A stretch of DNA of 64,000 nucleotides from Blastococcus sp. HT6-4. GTDB lineage: Bacteria; Actinomycetota; Actinomycetes; Mycobacteriales; Geodermatophilaceae. Position numbers and translations under genes: made by a program. Shown piece by piece: positions 1-8,809 of this stretch (positions within the stretch are counted from its first letter, which is position 1; each line of letters opens with the position of its first letter). The notes beneath the pieces were generated by a model, which saw nothing but the letters and a program-made list of their open reading frames with translations, was not told the DNA's origin and did no database searches. Location: NCBI RefSeq assembly GCF_039679125.1, contig NZ_CP155551.1, positions 2,046,001 to 2,110,000 on the forward strand, read 5' to 3'.

Positions 1-1130
1 CGGGCCGAGCCGGTGATGTTGGTGCGCTCGCCGACGTTGACGAACAGGCTCTCCGCGGTGACGGCGAGCGGCTCCAGGCCCGACAGCCGCAGCGCGGGGG
101 CGACCTCGGCCGGGACCCGCGGGGCCGCGCCCTCGACCGCGCGGGCGATCGCGGCGATGTGCGCCGGTGTGGTGCCGCAGCAGCCGCCGACCAGGTTCAC
201 GAAGCCGCTCTGGGCGAACTCCCCGACGATCGCCGCGGTCTCCTCGGGCGACTCGTCGTACTCGCCGAATGCGTTGGGCAGCCCGGCGTTGGGATAGCAG
301 GAGACGAAGGTGTCGGCGATCCGGGCGATCTCGGCGATGTAGGGCCGCATCTCCTTCGCCCCCAGGGCGCAGTTGAGCCCCACGAGCAGCGGCTGCACGT
401 GCCGCACCGAGTACCAGAACGCCTCGGTCACCTGGCCCGAGAGCGTCCGGCCGGAGGCGTCGGTGATCGTGCCGGAGATGAGCACCGGCCACCGGCGGCG
501 GCGGTCGGCGAACAGCGTCTCCAGCGCGAAGATCGCCGCCTTGGCGTTCAGCGTGTCGAAGATCGTCTCGATCAGCAGGGCGTCGGCGCCGCCGTCGACC
601 AGCCCGTCGGCCTGCTCCCGGTAGGCCGCGACGAGCTCGTCGAAGGTGACGTTGCGCGCGCCCGGGTCGTTCACGTCGGGCGAGATGGAGGCGGTGCGGC
701 TGGTCGGGCCGAGGGCGCCGACGACGTAGCGCGGCCGGTCCGGCGTGCGCGCGGTCATGGCGTCGGCCTCACGGCGGGCCAGGCGGGCCGAGGCCACGTT
801 GAGCTCGTAGGCGAGGTCCTGCATCCCGTAGTCGGCCAGCGAGATCGTGGTGGCGTTGAAGGTGTTGGTCTCGATCAGGTCGGCGCCGGCCTCGAGGTAC
901 TCGCGGTGGATGCCGGCGATCAGCTCGGGCGCGGTGATGCTGAGCAGGTCGTTGTTGCCCTGCACATCGCTCGGCCAGTCGGCGAACCGCTCACCCCGGT
1001 ACCCGGCCTCGTCGGGCCGGTCCCGCTGGATCGCCGTCCCCATCGCACCGTCGAGCACCAGGATGCGCTGCTGCAGCAGGGCGGTGAGCTCTGCCGTGGC
1101 GTCCGGGCGGGGGGACGGGGATTCGGGCAC
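1..1130 (-). CDS. metH: Cobalamin-dependent methionine synthase, N-terminal part (runs off the left edge)
   Basis: Transfers the methyl group of methyltetrahydrofolate to homocysteine through B12, in the cytoplasm. The visible 376 residues are the homocysteine-binding barrel: the DGAMGT motif lies near residue 29, the [11 protein letters not shown] segment follows, and the zinc-site signature GGCCGTTP is near residue 317. The pterin-binding module begins with [13 protein letters not shown] at the edge; the B12 and reactivation domains would lie to the left. The start is a GTG whose frame leads directly into the conserved N-terminus. A PAC2 gene is divergent. I looked for a cobalamin riboswitch in the 200-bp upstream gap and saw none. 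Confidence 0.95.
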   Translation of the reverse strand, partial: MPESPSPRPDATAELTALLQQRILVLDGAMGTAIQRDRPDEAGYRGERFADWPSDVQGNNDLLSITAPELIAGIHREYLEAGADLIETNTFNATTISLADYGMQDLAYELNVASARLARREADAMTARTPDRPRYVVGALGPTSRTASISPDVNDPGARNVTFDELVAAYREQADGLVDGGADALLIETIFDTLNAKAAIFALETLFADRRRRWPVLISGTITDASGRTLSGQVTEAFWYSVRHVQPLLVGLNCALGAKEMRPYIAEIARIADTFVSCYPNAGLPNAFGEYDESPEETAAIVGEFAQSGFVNLVGGCCGTTPAHIAAIARAVEGAAPRVPAEVAPALRLSGLEPLAVTAESLFVNVGERTNITGSA

Positions 1131-1334
1131 GTGATGTCCTCGCGGTCGATCGGGCGCTGGGCCACGCCTGCGGCGCCCGGGCGGGACACCGGGGCGTCGA
1201 GAGCAGCAACGTCTGGCCCATCGTCTCATTCCGCGCCTCGCCACCCGGGTGGACGGCGGCGGGCACACGCCGGTCCCGCACAGCGGAGGGCGCACATCCG
1301 GGACCGGCGACCGGATCGACGTAGGCTGACAGGG

Positions 1335-2201
1335 GTGATCGATCCGAACTCCAGCGCCGAGGACCTCCCGCAGCTCACCGACCCGGTGGTCGTGGTGGCG
1401 TTCGAGGGCTGGAACGACGCCGGGGACGCCGCCACGGGGGCCGTCGAGCACCTGGAACTGATCTGGGACGCGAAGCCACTGGCCGCCCTGGATCCCGAGG
1501 ACTACTACGACTTCCAGGTCAACCGGCCCACCGTCTCCCTCATCGGTGGCGTCAGCCGCCGCATCGAGTGGCCGACCACCCGTATCTCGGTGGCCCGCCC
1601 GGAGGGGCTCGATCGCGACGTCGTCCTCATCCGCGGGATCGAGCCCAACATGCGGTGGCGCGGGTTCTGCGAGGAGCTGCTCGAGATCCTGCACGAGCTG
1701 GACGTCTCGATCGTCGTCGCGCTCGGCGCCCTGCTCGCCGACACGCCGCACACCCGGCCGACGCCGGTCACCGGCTCGGCCTACGACGGCGAGTCCGCGA
1801 AGGCGTACGGCCTGGAGACCTCCGGCTACGAGGGGCCCACCGGCATCCTCGGCGTGTTCCAGGACGCCTGCGTCCAGACCGGGCTGCCGGCGATCAGCTT
1901 CTGGGCCGCCGTCCCGCACTACGTGTCGCAGCCGCCGTCGCCGCGCGCCACCGTGGCGCTGCTGCAGCGGGTCGAGGAGGTCCTGGAGACGACCGTGCCG
2001 CTGGGCGCCCTCCCGCAGCAGGCCGACGAGTGGGTGAAGACCGTCGACGAGATGGCCAACGAGGACGCCGAGGTCGTCGAGTACGTGCGCTCCTTGGAGG
2101 AACGGGCCACCGAGGTCGACCTGTCGCAGGCAAACGGTGACCAGATCGCCCGCGAGTTCGAGCGCTACCTGCGTCGTCGCGGGTCCGCCGGCGGCGCCTG
2201 A
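1335..2201 (+). CDS. PAC2 family protein (proteasome-assembly-chaperone-like)
   Basis: A 288-aa protein of the actinobacterial PAC2 (DUF75) family. The opening strand [16 protein letters not shown] and the later segment [16 protein letters not shown] are typical, and the acidic C-terminal helix ends in EFERYLRRR. Members resemble archaeal/eukaryotic proteasome assembly chaperones; the actinobacterial role is not settled. The GTG start directly precedes [22 protein letters not shown]. It is divergent from metH, an arrangement I recall from other actinobacteria including mycobacteria. Confidence 0.85.
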   Translation: MIDPNSSAEDLPQLTDPVVVVAFEGWNDAGDAATGAVEHLELIWDAKPLAALDPEDYYDFQVNRPTVSLIGGVSRRIEWPTTRISVARPEGLDRDVVLIRGIEPNMRWRGFCEELLEILHELDVSIVVALGALLADTPHTRPTPVTGSAYDGESAKAYGLETSGYEGPTGILGVFQDACVQTGLPAISFWAAVPHYVSQPPSPRATVALLQRVEEVLETTVPLGALPQQADEWVKTVDEMANEDAEVVEYVRSLEERATEVDLSQANGDQIAREFERYLRRRGSAGGA

Positions 2202-2215
2202 GCGGTCCGATCCCG

Positions 2216-2548
2216 TCAGCCACCGGCCACGAACGCCCGGGCCTCCAGCAGGTGGTCGACGCAGGCGTCCTCCTCGGGTTCCGGGATGCACACCCACTCC
2301 CGCATCGGGTGTCCGGGCCGGGGTGAGCACGGCTCGCCCCGGCCGGCGGCGATCAGCTCGGCGACCCGGCCGGCCGGGAGCTTGACCACCAGCGTGTCCG
2401 CGGTGCTGAATCCGTAGAACCTCCCGCCCGTCCGCACGCCCGGCGCGTGCAGCATGCGCCCCTCCTCGTCGCCGGGATGCTCGGCCAGCACCCGGCCTAC
2501 CGCGGCGGAGAAGGCGGACGTGCGGTCGGTCGGGAGCTGCTGCGCCAT
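2216..2548 (-). CDS. TfoX N-terminal-domain-like small protein
   Basis: A 110-aa soluble protein. The segment [18 protein letters not shown], then [16 protein letters not shown] and [10 protein letters not shown], follows the order of the TfoX/Sxy N-terminal domain (mature core, then G-x-PMR-x-WV). The MmcQ/YjbR fold is the alternative. No partner or reaction can be deduced. It lies convergent to the PAC2 gene with 14 bp between their stops. ATG start. Confidence 0.6.
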   Translation of the reverse strand: MAQQLPTDRTSAFSAAVGRVLAEHPGDEEGRMLHAPGVRTGGRFYGFSTADTLVVKLPAGRVAELIAAGRGEPCSPRPGHPMREWVCIPEPEEDACVDHLLEARAFVAGG

Positions 2549-2669
2549 GCCGGAGCCCTTCGTCGCGGGGGCCCGTCCCGGGCCGGGTCCATCGAAGCAG
2601 GGCGCGACCGTGGCCGGGGTGGGTGGCGTCGTCAGCCGCCGGGACGATCGGCGAGGCGACCGAGCACGG

Positions 2670-3719
2670 TCAGCCGGTGGGCAGCAGCGGGCGCATCTGC
2701 GCCGACGCGTCGGCGTCGAAGAGCCGGTCGTGCGTGGCGAGGGCGAACCGGTCGGTCATGCCCGAGACGTAGTCGACGACCTGGGTGAGCGCGTCGGCCT
2801 CTGTGTCGCGGTACGAGGCCGGGATGAGCTCCGGGTGGGCCAGGTGGTGGTCGACCAGCCGGCGGATGACGTCGACGGCCAGGTGCTTCTGCCCGGCCGC
2901 GACGTCGGAGGCGTAGACCCGGGCGAACATGAAGTCGCGCAGCTCGTGCATCGCCTCCAGCGGCTCGCGGTCCATGACCACGGCGCCGGCCGTGTTGGCC
3001 GGGGAGAGCGATCCGGCGACGACGGCGTCGATCATGGCGCCGACCATCTGGCTGCCCGGCTGCCCGAAGACGGCGACGGCCCGTGCCGGGAGGTCGGCCG
3101 CGCGGATCACGCCGGCACGGGCGGCGTCGAGCGCGTCGTGGGAGAGGTAGCCGATCCGGTCGGCGTAGCGCACGCACTCGGCCTCCCGGGTGGCCGGCGG
3201 CGGGGCGATCTTCCAGCTGTGCGCGCGGATGCCGTCGCGGACCTCCCAGCTGAGGTTGAGGTCCTCGAGCACCTCGACGATCCGCACCCCCTGGGCCGCG
3301 TGGTGCCAGCCGCCGGGCACGTACGGGTCGAACGCCTCCTCGCCGATGTGCCCGAACGGCGAGTGCCCGACGTCGTGGCCGAGCGCGATCGCCTCGGCCA
3401 GCGGCTCGTTGAGCGCCAGAGCCCGCGCCAGCGACCGCGCCACCTGGGTGACCTGCAGCGTGTGGGTGAGCCGGGTGACGAAGTGGTCTCCGTCGGGGTT
3501 GAGGAAGACCTGCGTCTTGTGCTTGAGCCGCCGGAACGCCTTGGCGTGCAGGATGCGGTCGCGGTCGCGCTCGAACGTGGTGCGCAGGGCGTCCTCCGGC
3601 TCGGGGCGCGCCCTCCCCCGGGACGCCGCCGCGCGGGTGGCGGCCGGCGCGAGCTGCTCCTCGGCGTGCTCGCGGGCCGCGCGGTCGGTCAGCCGGAACG
3701 GGCCGGCGGTGCTGGCCAT
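2670..3719 (-). CDS. dgt: dGTP triphosphohydrolase-like HD-domain protein
   Basis: Predicted to hydrolyse dNTPs (classically dGTP to deoxyguanosine and triphosphate). The 349-aa protein has the family opening FERDRDRILHAKAFRRLKHK, then the HD core TRLTHTLQVTQVAR and GHDVGHSPFGHIGEEAF, and ECVRYADRIGYLSHD for the last metal ligand. Its ATG overlaps the mshC stop codon by one base (TGATG), so the two genes are translationally coupled. Nucleotide preference cannot be told from sequence. Confidence 0.88.
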   Translation of the reverse strand: MASTAGPFRLTDRAAREHAEEQLAPAATRAAASRGRARPEPEDALRTTFERDRDRILHAKAFRRLKHKTQVFLNPDGDHFVTRLTHTLQVTQVARSLARALALNEPLAEAIALGHDVGHSPFGHIGEEAFDPYVPGGWHHAAQGVRIVEVLEDLNLSWEVRDGIRAHSWKIAPPPATREAECVRYADRIGYLSHDALDAARAGVIRAADLPARAVAVFGQPGSQMVGAMIDAVVAGSLSPANTAGAVVMDREPLEAMHELRDFMFARVYASDVAAGQKHLAVDVIRRLVDHHLAHPELIPASYRDTEADALTQVVDYVSGMTDRFALATHDRLFDADASAQMRPLLPTG

Positions 3720-4969
3720 CAGGAGCCCTGCAGCTCCACGCCGAGCAGCGCGTCGACGGCGTCGCAGACGATCTGCGGCGCGTGCTCCTCCAGGTCGTCG
3801 CCGGCGGCCAGGGTCCGTGCCGCCCACGCGTCGACCAGCGCGATCGCGCCCGGGGTGTCGAGGTCCTCGGCCAACCGGTCGCGGAGCCCGTGCAGCACCG
3901 GGCCGGCCGGCGCCCCGGCGTCCCGTGCCACCGCGCGCCGCCAGGTACCGAGCCGCTCCTGGGCCTCGCGCAGCAGCTGCGGGCTCCAGGCGCGATCGGT
4001 CCGGTAGTACCCGGACAGCAGGGCCAGCCGGATGGCCATCGGGTCGACGCCCTCGCCGCGGAGCTTGGAGACGAAGACCAGGTTGCCGCGGCTCTTGCTC
4101 ATCTTCTCGCCGTCGAGGCCGATCATCGCCGCGTGCACGTACGCCTTGGCGAACGGCTTGGTGGCGCTGAGCGCCTCGGCGTGCACGGCGGAGAACTCGT
4201 GGTGCGGGAAGACCAGGTCGTTGCCGCCACCCTGCACGTCGAAGCCCATGCCGACGGTGTCCAGGGCGATCGTGGCGCACTCGATGTGCCAGCCAGGGCG
4301 GCCGCGCGTCCCGTGCGGCCCGGGCCAGGCCGGCTCGCCGGGGCGCTCCCCGCGCCACAGCATCGGGTCCAGCCGGTTCCGCTTCCCGGGCCGGTCGGGG
4401 TCTCCCCCGCGCTCGGCGAAGAAGCCGAGCATCGTCGTCTCGTCGTAGCCGGACCCCGAGCCGAACCCCGGCGCCTGCGCCACGTCGTGGTAGACGTCGC
4501 CGGTGCCGTCGTCGAGCACGTAGGCCAGCCCGTCGTCCAGCAGCCGCTCGACGTGCGCCACGATCCGCGGGATCGACTCCACGGCACCGACGTAGTCCTC
4601 CGGCGGCAGCACCCGCAGCGCGGTCATGTCCTCGCGGAAGAGCGCCGTCTCGCGCATGCCCAGCACGATCCAGTCCTCGTTGTCACGGGCGGCGCGCTCG
4701 AGCAGCGGGTCGTCGATGTCGGTGACGTTCTGGACGTAGTGCACCGCGTGTCCGGCGTCGCGCCACATCCGGTTGATCAGGTCGAAGGCCAGGTACGTGG
4801 CGGCGTGGCCGAGGTGCGTGGCGTCGTACGGGGTGATGCCGCAGACGTACATGCGTGCGGTCCGGTCGGGGGTGGTCGCGACGATCTCGCCACGGGCGGT
4901 GTCGTAGACCTTGAGTGCGGGGCCGGTGCCGGGCAGGGTCGGTAGCAGCGGAGCGGGCCAGGAGAGCAC
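3719..4969 (-). CDS. mshC: Cysteine:1D-myo-inosityl-glucosamine ligase (mycothiol synthesis)
   Basis: Joins cysteine to GlcN-Ins using ATP, the third committed step of mycothiol synthesis. The 416-aa protein is a CysS paralogue. It shows [17 protein letters not shown] (zinc cysteine and HIGH-like motif, about residues 40-57), GWHIECA, the HHE of [14 protein letters not shown], and the KMSKS loop EKMSKSRGN near residue 297. It is shorter than a cysteinyl-tRNA synthetase and opens with the MshC-type MLSWPAP leader. A mycothiol-dependent enzyme gene lies just upstream on the other strand. Confidence 0.95.
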   Translation of the reverse strand: MLSWPAPLLPTLPGTGPALKVYDTARGEIVATTPDRTARMYVCGITPYDATHLGHAATYLAFDLINRMWRDAGHAVHYVQNVTDIDDPLLERAARDNEDWIVLGMRETALFREDMTALRVLPPEDYVGAVESIPRIVAHVERLLDDGLAYVLDDGTGDVYHDVAQAPGFGSGSGYDETTMLGFFAERGGDPDRPGKRNRLDPMLWRGERPGEPAWPGPHGTRGRPGWHIECATIALDTVGMGFDVQGGGNDLVFPHHEFSAVHAEALSATKPFAKAYVHAAMIGLDGEKMSKSRGNLVFVSKLRGEGVDPMAIRLALLSGYYRTDRAWSPQLLREAQERLGTWRRAVARDAGAPAGPVLHGLRDRLAEDLDTPGAIALVDAWAARTLAAGDDLEEHAPQIVCDAVDALLGVELQGS

Positions 4970-5086
4970 GGCACGAGCCTAGAGCCGAGCTCCGACGGCG
5001 CTGTCCTGCACGTCCGTGGGGGTCATCACGTCGGAGGGGGCACCATGCCCCACCGGCCGGCGGCGACCGGGCCAGGAGGAGGAGCG

Positions 5087-5803
5087 ATGGACCTCGACGA
5101 GTACCTGCCGGTCCTGAGGCGGGCCGACGCCCGGTTCGCCGAGGCGGCCGCGGAGGCCGTCCTGGCGCACGGCTGGCGCGCCCCCGTGCCCGGATGCCCG
5201 GACTGGGCGCTGTCCGACCTGGTGTGGCACCTGGCGGAGGTGCAGCACTTCTGGGCGTGGGTGGTGCGCACCCGGGCCGGTGAGCCGTCGGGATACGTGC
5301 GGCCGCGCCGGCACCCCGACGACGAGCTGCTCGGCTACGTCACCGCGTGCAGCGCCGAGCTGGAGACGGCGCTGGCCGGCGCGGATCCGGGCGACCCGGT
5401 GTGGACCTGGGCGCCGCGCAAGGACGTCGGGTTCGTGCTCCGCCGGCAGGCGCAGGAGGCGGTGGTGCACACCGTCGACGTCGAGCAGGTGCTGGGCGAC
5501 CCGCGGCCGATCCCGGCGGCGGTGGGCCTCGACGGCCTCGACGAGTGGCTGGACCTGATGGTGCCCGCGGCCTTCCCCGACGGGCCGCCCGAGGAGGCGC
5601 ACCCGGTCGTCCTCCACGCCGTGGACGCCGACGCCGAGCGCACCCTCTTCCCCGGCACGAGACCCTTTCCGATCGCCGCGCTCACCGGGACCGCCGGCGA
5701 CCTCCTCTTGGCCGTCTGGCGCCGGGTGCCGTTGGACGTGCTCACCGTCGACGGCGACAGCCTGCAGGCCGCGGCGATGATCGACCTCGTGCGCAACGAC
5801 TGA
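5087..5803 (+). CDS. Mycothiol-dependent maleylpyruvate isomerase-family (MDMPI/DinB-like) protein
   Basis: A 238-aa protein with an N-terminal MDMPI four-helix bundle: AVPGCPDWALSDLVWHLAEVQHFW-like helices, with a metal-ligand histidine in VWHL and others in QEAVVHTVDVEQ near residues 125-135. A C-terminal MDMPI_C-like half follows (TGTAGDLLLAVWRR). Family members use mycothiol as thiol cofactor; the substrate here is unknown. An AGGAGGAG Shine-Dalgarno 5 bases before the chosen ATG makes this start better than the in-frame ATG 42 bases upstream. Divergent neighbour of mshC. Confidence 0.82.
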   Translation: MDLDEYLPVLRRADARFAEAAAEAVLAHGWRAPVPGCPDWALSDLVWHLAEVQHFWAWVVRTRAGEPSGYVRPRRHPDDELLGYVTACSAELETALAGADPGDPVWTWAPRKDVGFVLRRQAQEAVVHTVDVEQVLGDPRPIPAAVGLDGLDEWLDLMVPAAFPDGPPEEAHPVVLHAVDADAERTLFPGTRPFPIAALTGTAGDLLLAVWRRVPLDVLTVDGDSLQAAAMIDLVRND

Positions 5804-5873
5804 ACGCGACGCCGCCGGATCCGGGTCGGTCTGCGGCGTACGGCTCCGTCGTCCACGGGTCGCCGGGCCTCCC

Positions 5874-6269
5874 TCACGGCCAGGTCACCGCATGGCGGTC
5901 GAACTCGTCGCCGGTCTGGACGCCCACGACGCAGAACACCAGCCCGGCCGGGTCGAGCAGCTGCCAGAAGCTGCCCATGTCACGGTGCCGGGTGGCGCCC
6001 AGCGCTTCCAGCCGGGCGACCTCGGCGTCGACGTCGTCGGTCTCGACGTCGACGTGCCAGCGCGGTGGCGTCCCCTCGCCGGTGCGCTGGACCTCCACGT
6101 GCCACCCGTCGGCGAACGAGCCGAGGGACGCCCACCTCTCGTCGTCGGCGTCGGGCTCGGCGGTGCGGCCGGTGGCCCCGGCCCAGAAGGTGCTGCCGGC
6201 CGCGTGGTGCTCCGGCGGCAGGTCGAGCAGGAGGATGGATAGACGGCTGCGATGGGGCATGGGGGGCAT
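5874..6269 (-). CDS. VOC (glyoxalase/bleomycin-resistance fold) family protein
   Basis: A compact 131-aa one-domain VOC protein. RWHVDVETDDVDAEVARLEALGA is the repeated beta-alpha-beta signature and FWQLLDPAGLVFCVV is the closing strand. It resembles uncharacterised actinobacterial glyoxalase-like proteins. Two ATG codons lie 9 bases apart (at 6269 and 6260); neither has a clear ribosome site, so the start is uncertain by three residues. A pair of GC-rich direct repeats lies immediately upstream. Confidence 0.75.
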   Translation of the reverse strand: MPPMPHRSRLSILLLDLPPEHHAAGSTFWAGATGRTAEPDADDERWASLGSFADGWHVEVQRTGEGTPPRWHVDVETDDVDAEVARLEALGATRHRDMGSFWQLLDPAGLVFCVVGVQTGDEFDRHAVTWP

Positions 6270-6278
6270 TGTGCCGAC

Positions 6279-6363
6279 GAGCGGGGGCCGGAGGCTCCTC
6301 GAGGAAGCACAGGAGTCGCCCTGCGAGGCGAGCTGCCGAGCGGGGGCCGGAGGCTCCCCGAGG
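6279..6363. repeat. Pair of 26-bp intergenic direct repeats
   Basis: Two copies of a GC-rich element (6279-6304 and 6338-6363, 59 bp apart) sharing GAGCGGGGGCCGGAGGCTCC and then C-CGAGG, with one mismatch in 26. They fill the gap between the VOC gene and the SCO1664-like gene. Each can fold weakly. They could be part of a genome-wide interspersed repeat family; no gene or operator can be assigned. Confidence 0.8.
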
Positions 6364-6438
6364 CAGCGCGGGAAAGGGCTCAGCGCGCCCGGGGAACGGC
6401 ACCTGGCTGCGGTCGGAGCCCGGAGGGCGACAGTGTGC

Positions 6439-7188
6439 TCAGAAGGGCGGCCAGGGCAGGGCGGGCCACTCGCCGCTGGGCTCGGGGTGCCGGCCGGTGC
6501 GCAGCAGCTCGGCGATCCGCCGCTGGGTGCACCGGACCTCGGCGCGGGTGAGGTGCTCGTGCAGCCGCTCCCCCAGTTCGCCCCGCAACTCGTCGCCCAG
6601 CCGCTCCAGGACGGCCAGCGCCTCGGGGAGCAGGGGCGTCCCTGCCCAGCGCCACAGCAAGGTGCGCAGCTTCGGGTCGACGGAGAAGCAGATGCCGTGG
6701 TCGACGCCGTACACGTGGCCGTCGGGCATCGGGATGATGTGCCCACCCTTGCGGTCGGCGTTGTTGACGACCGCGTCGAAGACGGCCATGCGACGCAGCG
6801 CGGGGTCGTCGCGGCGGACGAAGGCGGCGAGGTCGACGTCTTCGTCCCCGTCGATCCACAGCTGCACCATCCCGGGGCCGAACGGGCCCTCGCGCAGCAC
6901 CGTGGGCGGGACGATCCGCCAGCCGGTGGCCTCCGAGATCAGGTGGGCCGAGATCTCCCGGCCGGCGAGCGTGCCGTCGGGGAAGTCCCAGAGCGGGCGC
7001 TCCCCGGCCACCGGCTTGTAGACGCACTCGGCGGCGAGCGTGCCGGAGCGGATGGTGCCGACGAGCGTCACGTTCGACGCGTCCAGCATCCGGCCCTCGA
7101 GGTCGATCTCGCCCTCGGTGAGCAGCTGGTGGGCCTCGGCGTCGTCGGCGGGCGGGCGGAGGTCGGGATCCGCGGGCTGCTCGCTCAT
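6439..7188 (-). CDS. SCO1664-family protein (kinase-like fold)
   Basis: A 249-aa protein of the actinobacterial SCO1664 family, distantly related to PI3/PI4-type and HipA-like kinases. It shows GRMLDASNVTLVGTI, VYKPVAGERPLWDFP (candidate nucleotide-binding lysine), REISAHLISEATGW, FDAVVNNADRKGGHI (HxD/N-like catalytic loop) and VYGVDHGICF (DxG-like metal loop). The activity is not established. It is followed by a DUF3090 and a histidine phosphatase gene, a conserved actinobacterial arrangement near mshC. Confidence 0.85.
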   Translation of the reverse strand: MSEQPADPDLRPPADDAEAHQLLTEGEIDLEGRMLDASNVTLVGTIRSGTLAAECVYKPVAGERPLWDFPDGTLAGREISAHLISEATGWRIVPPTVLREGPFGPGMVQLWIDGDEDVDLAAFVRRDDPALRRMAVFDAVVNNADRKGGHIIPMPDGHVYGVDHGICFSVDPKLRTLLWRWAGTPLLPEALAVLERLGDELRGELGERLHEHLTRAEVRCTQRRIAELLRTGRHPEPSGEWPALPWPPF

Positions 7189-7202
7189 CGAGGGGGCGCC
7201 GC

Positions 7203-7754
7203 TCAGCGGCGGTAGCCGTTCTGCCGGGGGCACACGTGGCCCACCGCGTCCAGCGGCAGCGAGCACAGCGGGCAGGACGGCCGGCCGGCGGCCACCACGC
7301 GCCGCGCGCGGGCGATGAACGACCGGGCCGCCATGGGGGTGATCGTCACCCGCAGCGCGTCGGGACCCTCCTCGCTGTCGGAGAGGATGGCGTCCTCGTC
7401 GATCGGCTCCTCGCCGGCGGCGACGGCCTCCACGACGACGGCCTCGGCGGTGCCGTCCCAGGCCAGGCCCATGGCCGCGACGCGGAACTCCTCGTCGACC
7501 GGCGCGGTGAGCGGCTCCAGGTCGTCGACGTCGGCCTCGGGCGGGATGACCGCGCTCGCCCGGCTGCTGACCTCGTCGAGCAGGTCGTTCATCCGGTCGG
7601 CGAGGACCTGCACCTGGGTCTTCTCCAGCGCGACGCTGACCGTGCGGCCGGCGTCGTCGCTGGCCTGCAGGTAGAACGTGCGGTCCCCGGGCTGCCCCAC
7701 CGTCCCTGCGACGAACCGGGTGGGGCGATCGAAGAGATGGACCTGGCGGGGCAC
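7203..7754 (-). CDS. DUF3090 family protein
   Basis: A 183-aa actinobacterial protein (SCO1662-like). It opens with PRQVHLFDRPTRFVAGTVGQ, has TFYLQASDDAGRTVSVALEK and ends in a compact zinc-ribbon-like tail CPLCSLPLDAVGHVCPRQNGYRR (C-x2-C near residue 163, C near 176). It is co-directional with the SCO1664-like gene, 14 bp apart. Function unknown; the Cys pair plus the terminal C-P suggests metal binding. Confidence 0.88.
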   Translation of the reverse strand: MPRQVHLFDRPTRFVAGTVGQPGDRTFYLQASDDAGRTVSVALEKTQVQVLADRMNDLLDEVSSRASAVIPPEADVDDLEPLTAPVDEEFRVAAMGLAWDGTAEAVVVEAVAAGEEPIDEDAILSDSEEGPDALRVTITPMAARSFIARARRVVAAGRPSCPLCSLPLDAVGHVCPRQNGYRR

Positions 7755-7825
7755 GCGCCCAGGTTACGCGGGGCCGCCGACGGCCCGCCGGTCGCGACAC
7801 CGGCCGCAACCGGAACGGCAGCGGC

Positions 7826-8524
7826 TCAGGCGGGTGCGCCGGCCCCGCCACCGACGACCGCGTCGGAGGACGGCTTGCGGCGCCGGCCCTTGCGCGGCGG
7901 CGGGATCAGCCCGGAGACGTCGCCGCCGGTGTCGTTGATCCGCACGACGAACGGCCGGGTGTCGGTGTAGGTGATCACCGAGATCGACGCCGGGTCGACG
8001 ACGATGCGCTGGAACTGGTCCAGGTGCAGCCCCAGGGCGTCGGCGAGCACGGCCTTGATGACGTCGCCGTGGCTGCAGGCCAGCCACACCGCGTCGGCCC
8101 CGAGCCGCGCGTTCCACTCCCGGACCGCGGCCACGGCACGGGCCTGGGTGTGGGCGAGCCCCTCCCCCTCGGCGCCGGGGAAGACCGCCGCGGAGGGGTG
8201 CTGCTGCACCACCTTCCACAGCGGCTCCTTGACCAGCTCCTTGATCGGCCGGCCGGTCCAGTCGCCGTAGCGGCACTCGCCGAGCCGCTCGTCGGCCTGC
8301 ACCTCGAGCGGCCGGCTCCCGGCGACCGCGCCGGCGGTCTGGCGGCAGCGCTCCAGGGGGCTGCTCACGACGGCGGCCAGCGGGACCTTCGCCAGCCGCT
8401 CCCCCACCGTCCGGACCTGGGCCTGGCCGGTCTCGTCGAGCTGCACGCCGGGCGTCCAGCCGGCCAGGATCCCGCCGGCGTTGGCCGTCGTCCGGCCGTG
8501 CCGCAGGAGGATGACGGTGGTCAC
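7826..8524 (-). CDS. Histidine phosphatase superfamily protein (phosphoglycerate-mutase-like)
   Basis: A 232-aa member of the histidine phosphatase superfamily. The phospho-accepting histidine is in LRHGRTTAN (residues 7-15), the second arginine is in SSPLERCRQTA, and the second catalytic histidine is in ACSHGDVIKAV. The C-terminal tail is basic (PPPRKGRRRKP) and beyond the fold. I recall that it sits with DUF3090 and uppP near mshC in other actinobacteria (MSMEG_4193/Rv2135c group). Substrate unknown. GTG start. Confidence 0.88.
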   Translation of the reverse strand: MTTVILLRHGRTTANAGGILAGWTPGVQLDETGQAQVRTVGERLAKVPLAAVVSSPLERCRQTAGAVAGSRPLEVQADERLGECRYGDWTGRPIKELVKEPLWKVVQQHPSAAVFPGAEGEGLAHTQARAVAAVREWNARLGADAVWLACSHGDVIKAVLADALGLHLDQFQRIVVDPASISVITYTDTRPFVVRINDTGGDVSGLIPPPRKGRRRKPSSDAVVGGGAGAPA

Positions 8525-8809
8525 GCGGCCGAGCCTAGGCGGGCGCGGGTGTCCCCCCGTCGTCAGCCGGGCCGGTCGGTGCCCCGACGGAGGCCACCAC
8601 GTGCGGCGCCGCCGTCCTCGCCATGGTGGCGGCACGCCTGCGGCTCCCCGCTCCCGGCCCACCGGGTCCGCCCCTCCTCCGACCGCGGCGCGCGCCGGCT
8701 CCGGGAAACGTGACGATCCGATGACGCGACGCCGAGCCGGGTTCGGGGGCGCAGTGCGCGGGCAGGCCCACCGGGTACCGGAACTCCGAGACCGGAAGGT
8801 GAGATCGCG

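Noticed and set aside
159..1334. Long + strand open frame antisense to metH, continuous with the PAC2 frame
   Set aside because: It is the GC-rich shadow of metH; only the part from 1335 has PAC2 family residues and a plausible start.
1131..1334. Possible cobalamin, SAM or SAH riboswitch upstream of metH
   Set aside because: No B12-box, SAM-IV or SAH-type core could be found on the minus strand; only GC-rich sequence.
3782..4945. 387-codon + strand open frame
   Set aside because: Antisense to mshC, whose full set of catalytic motifs is on the minus strand; the + translation is low complexity with no family.
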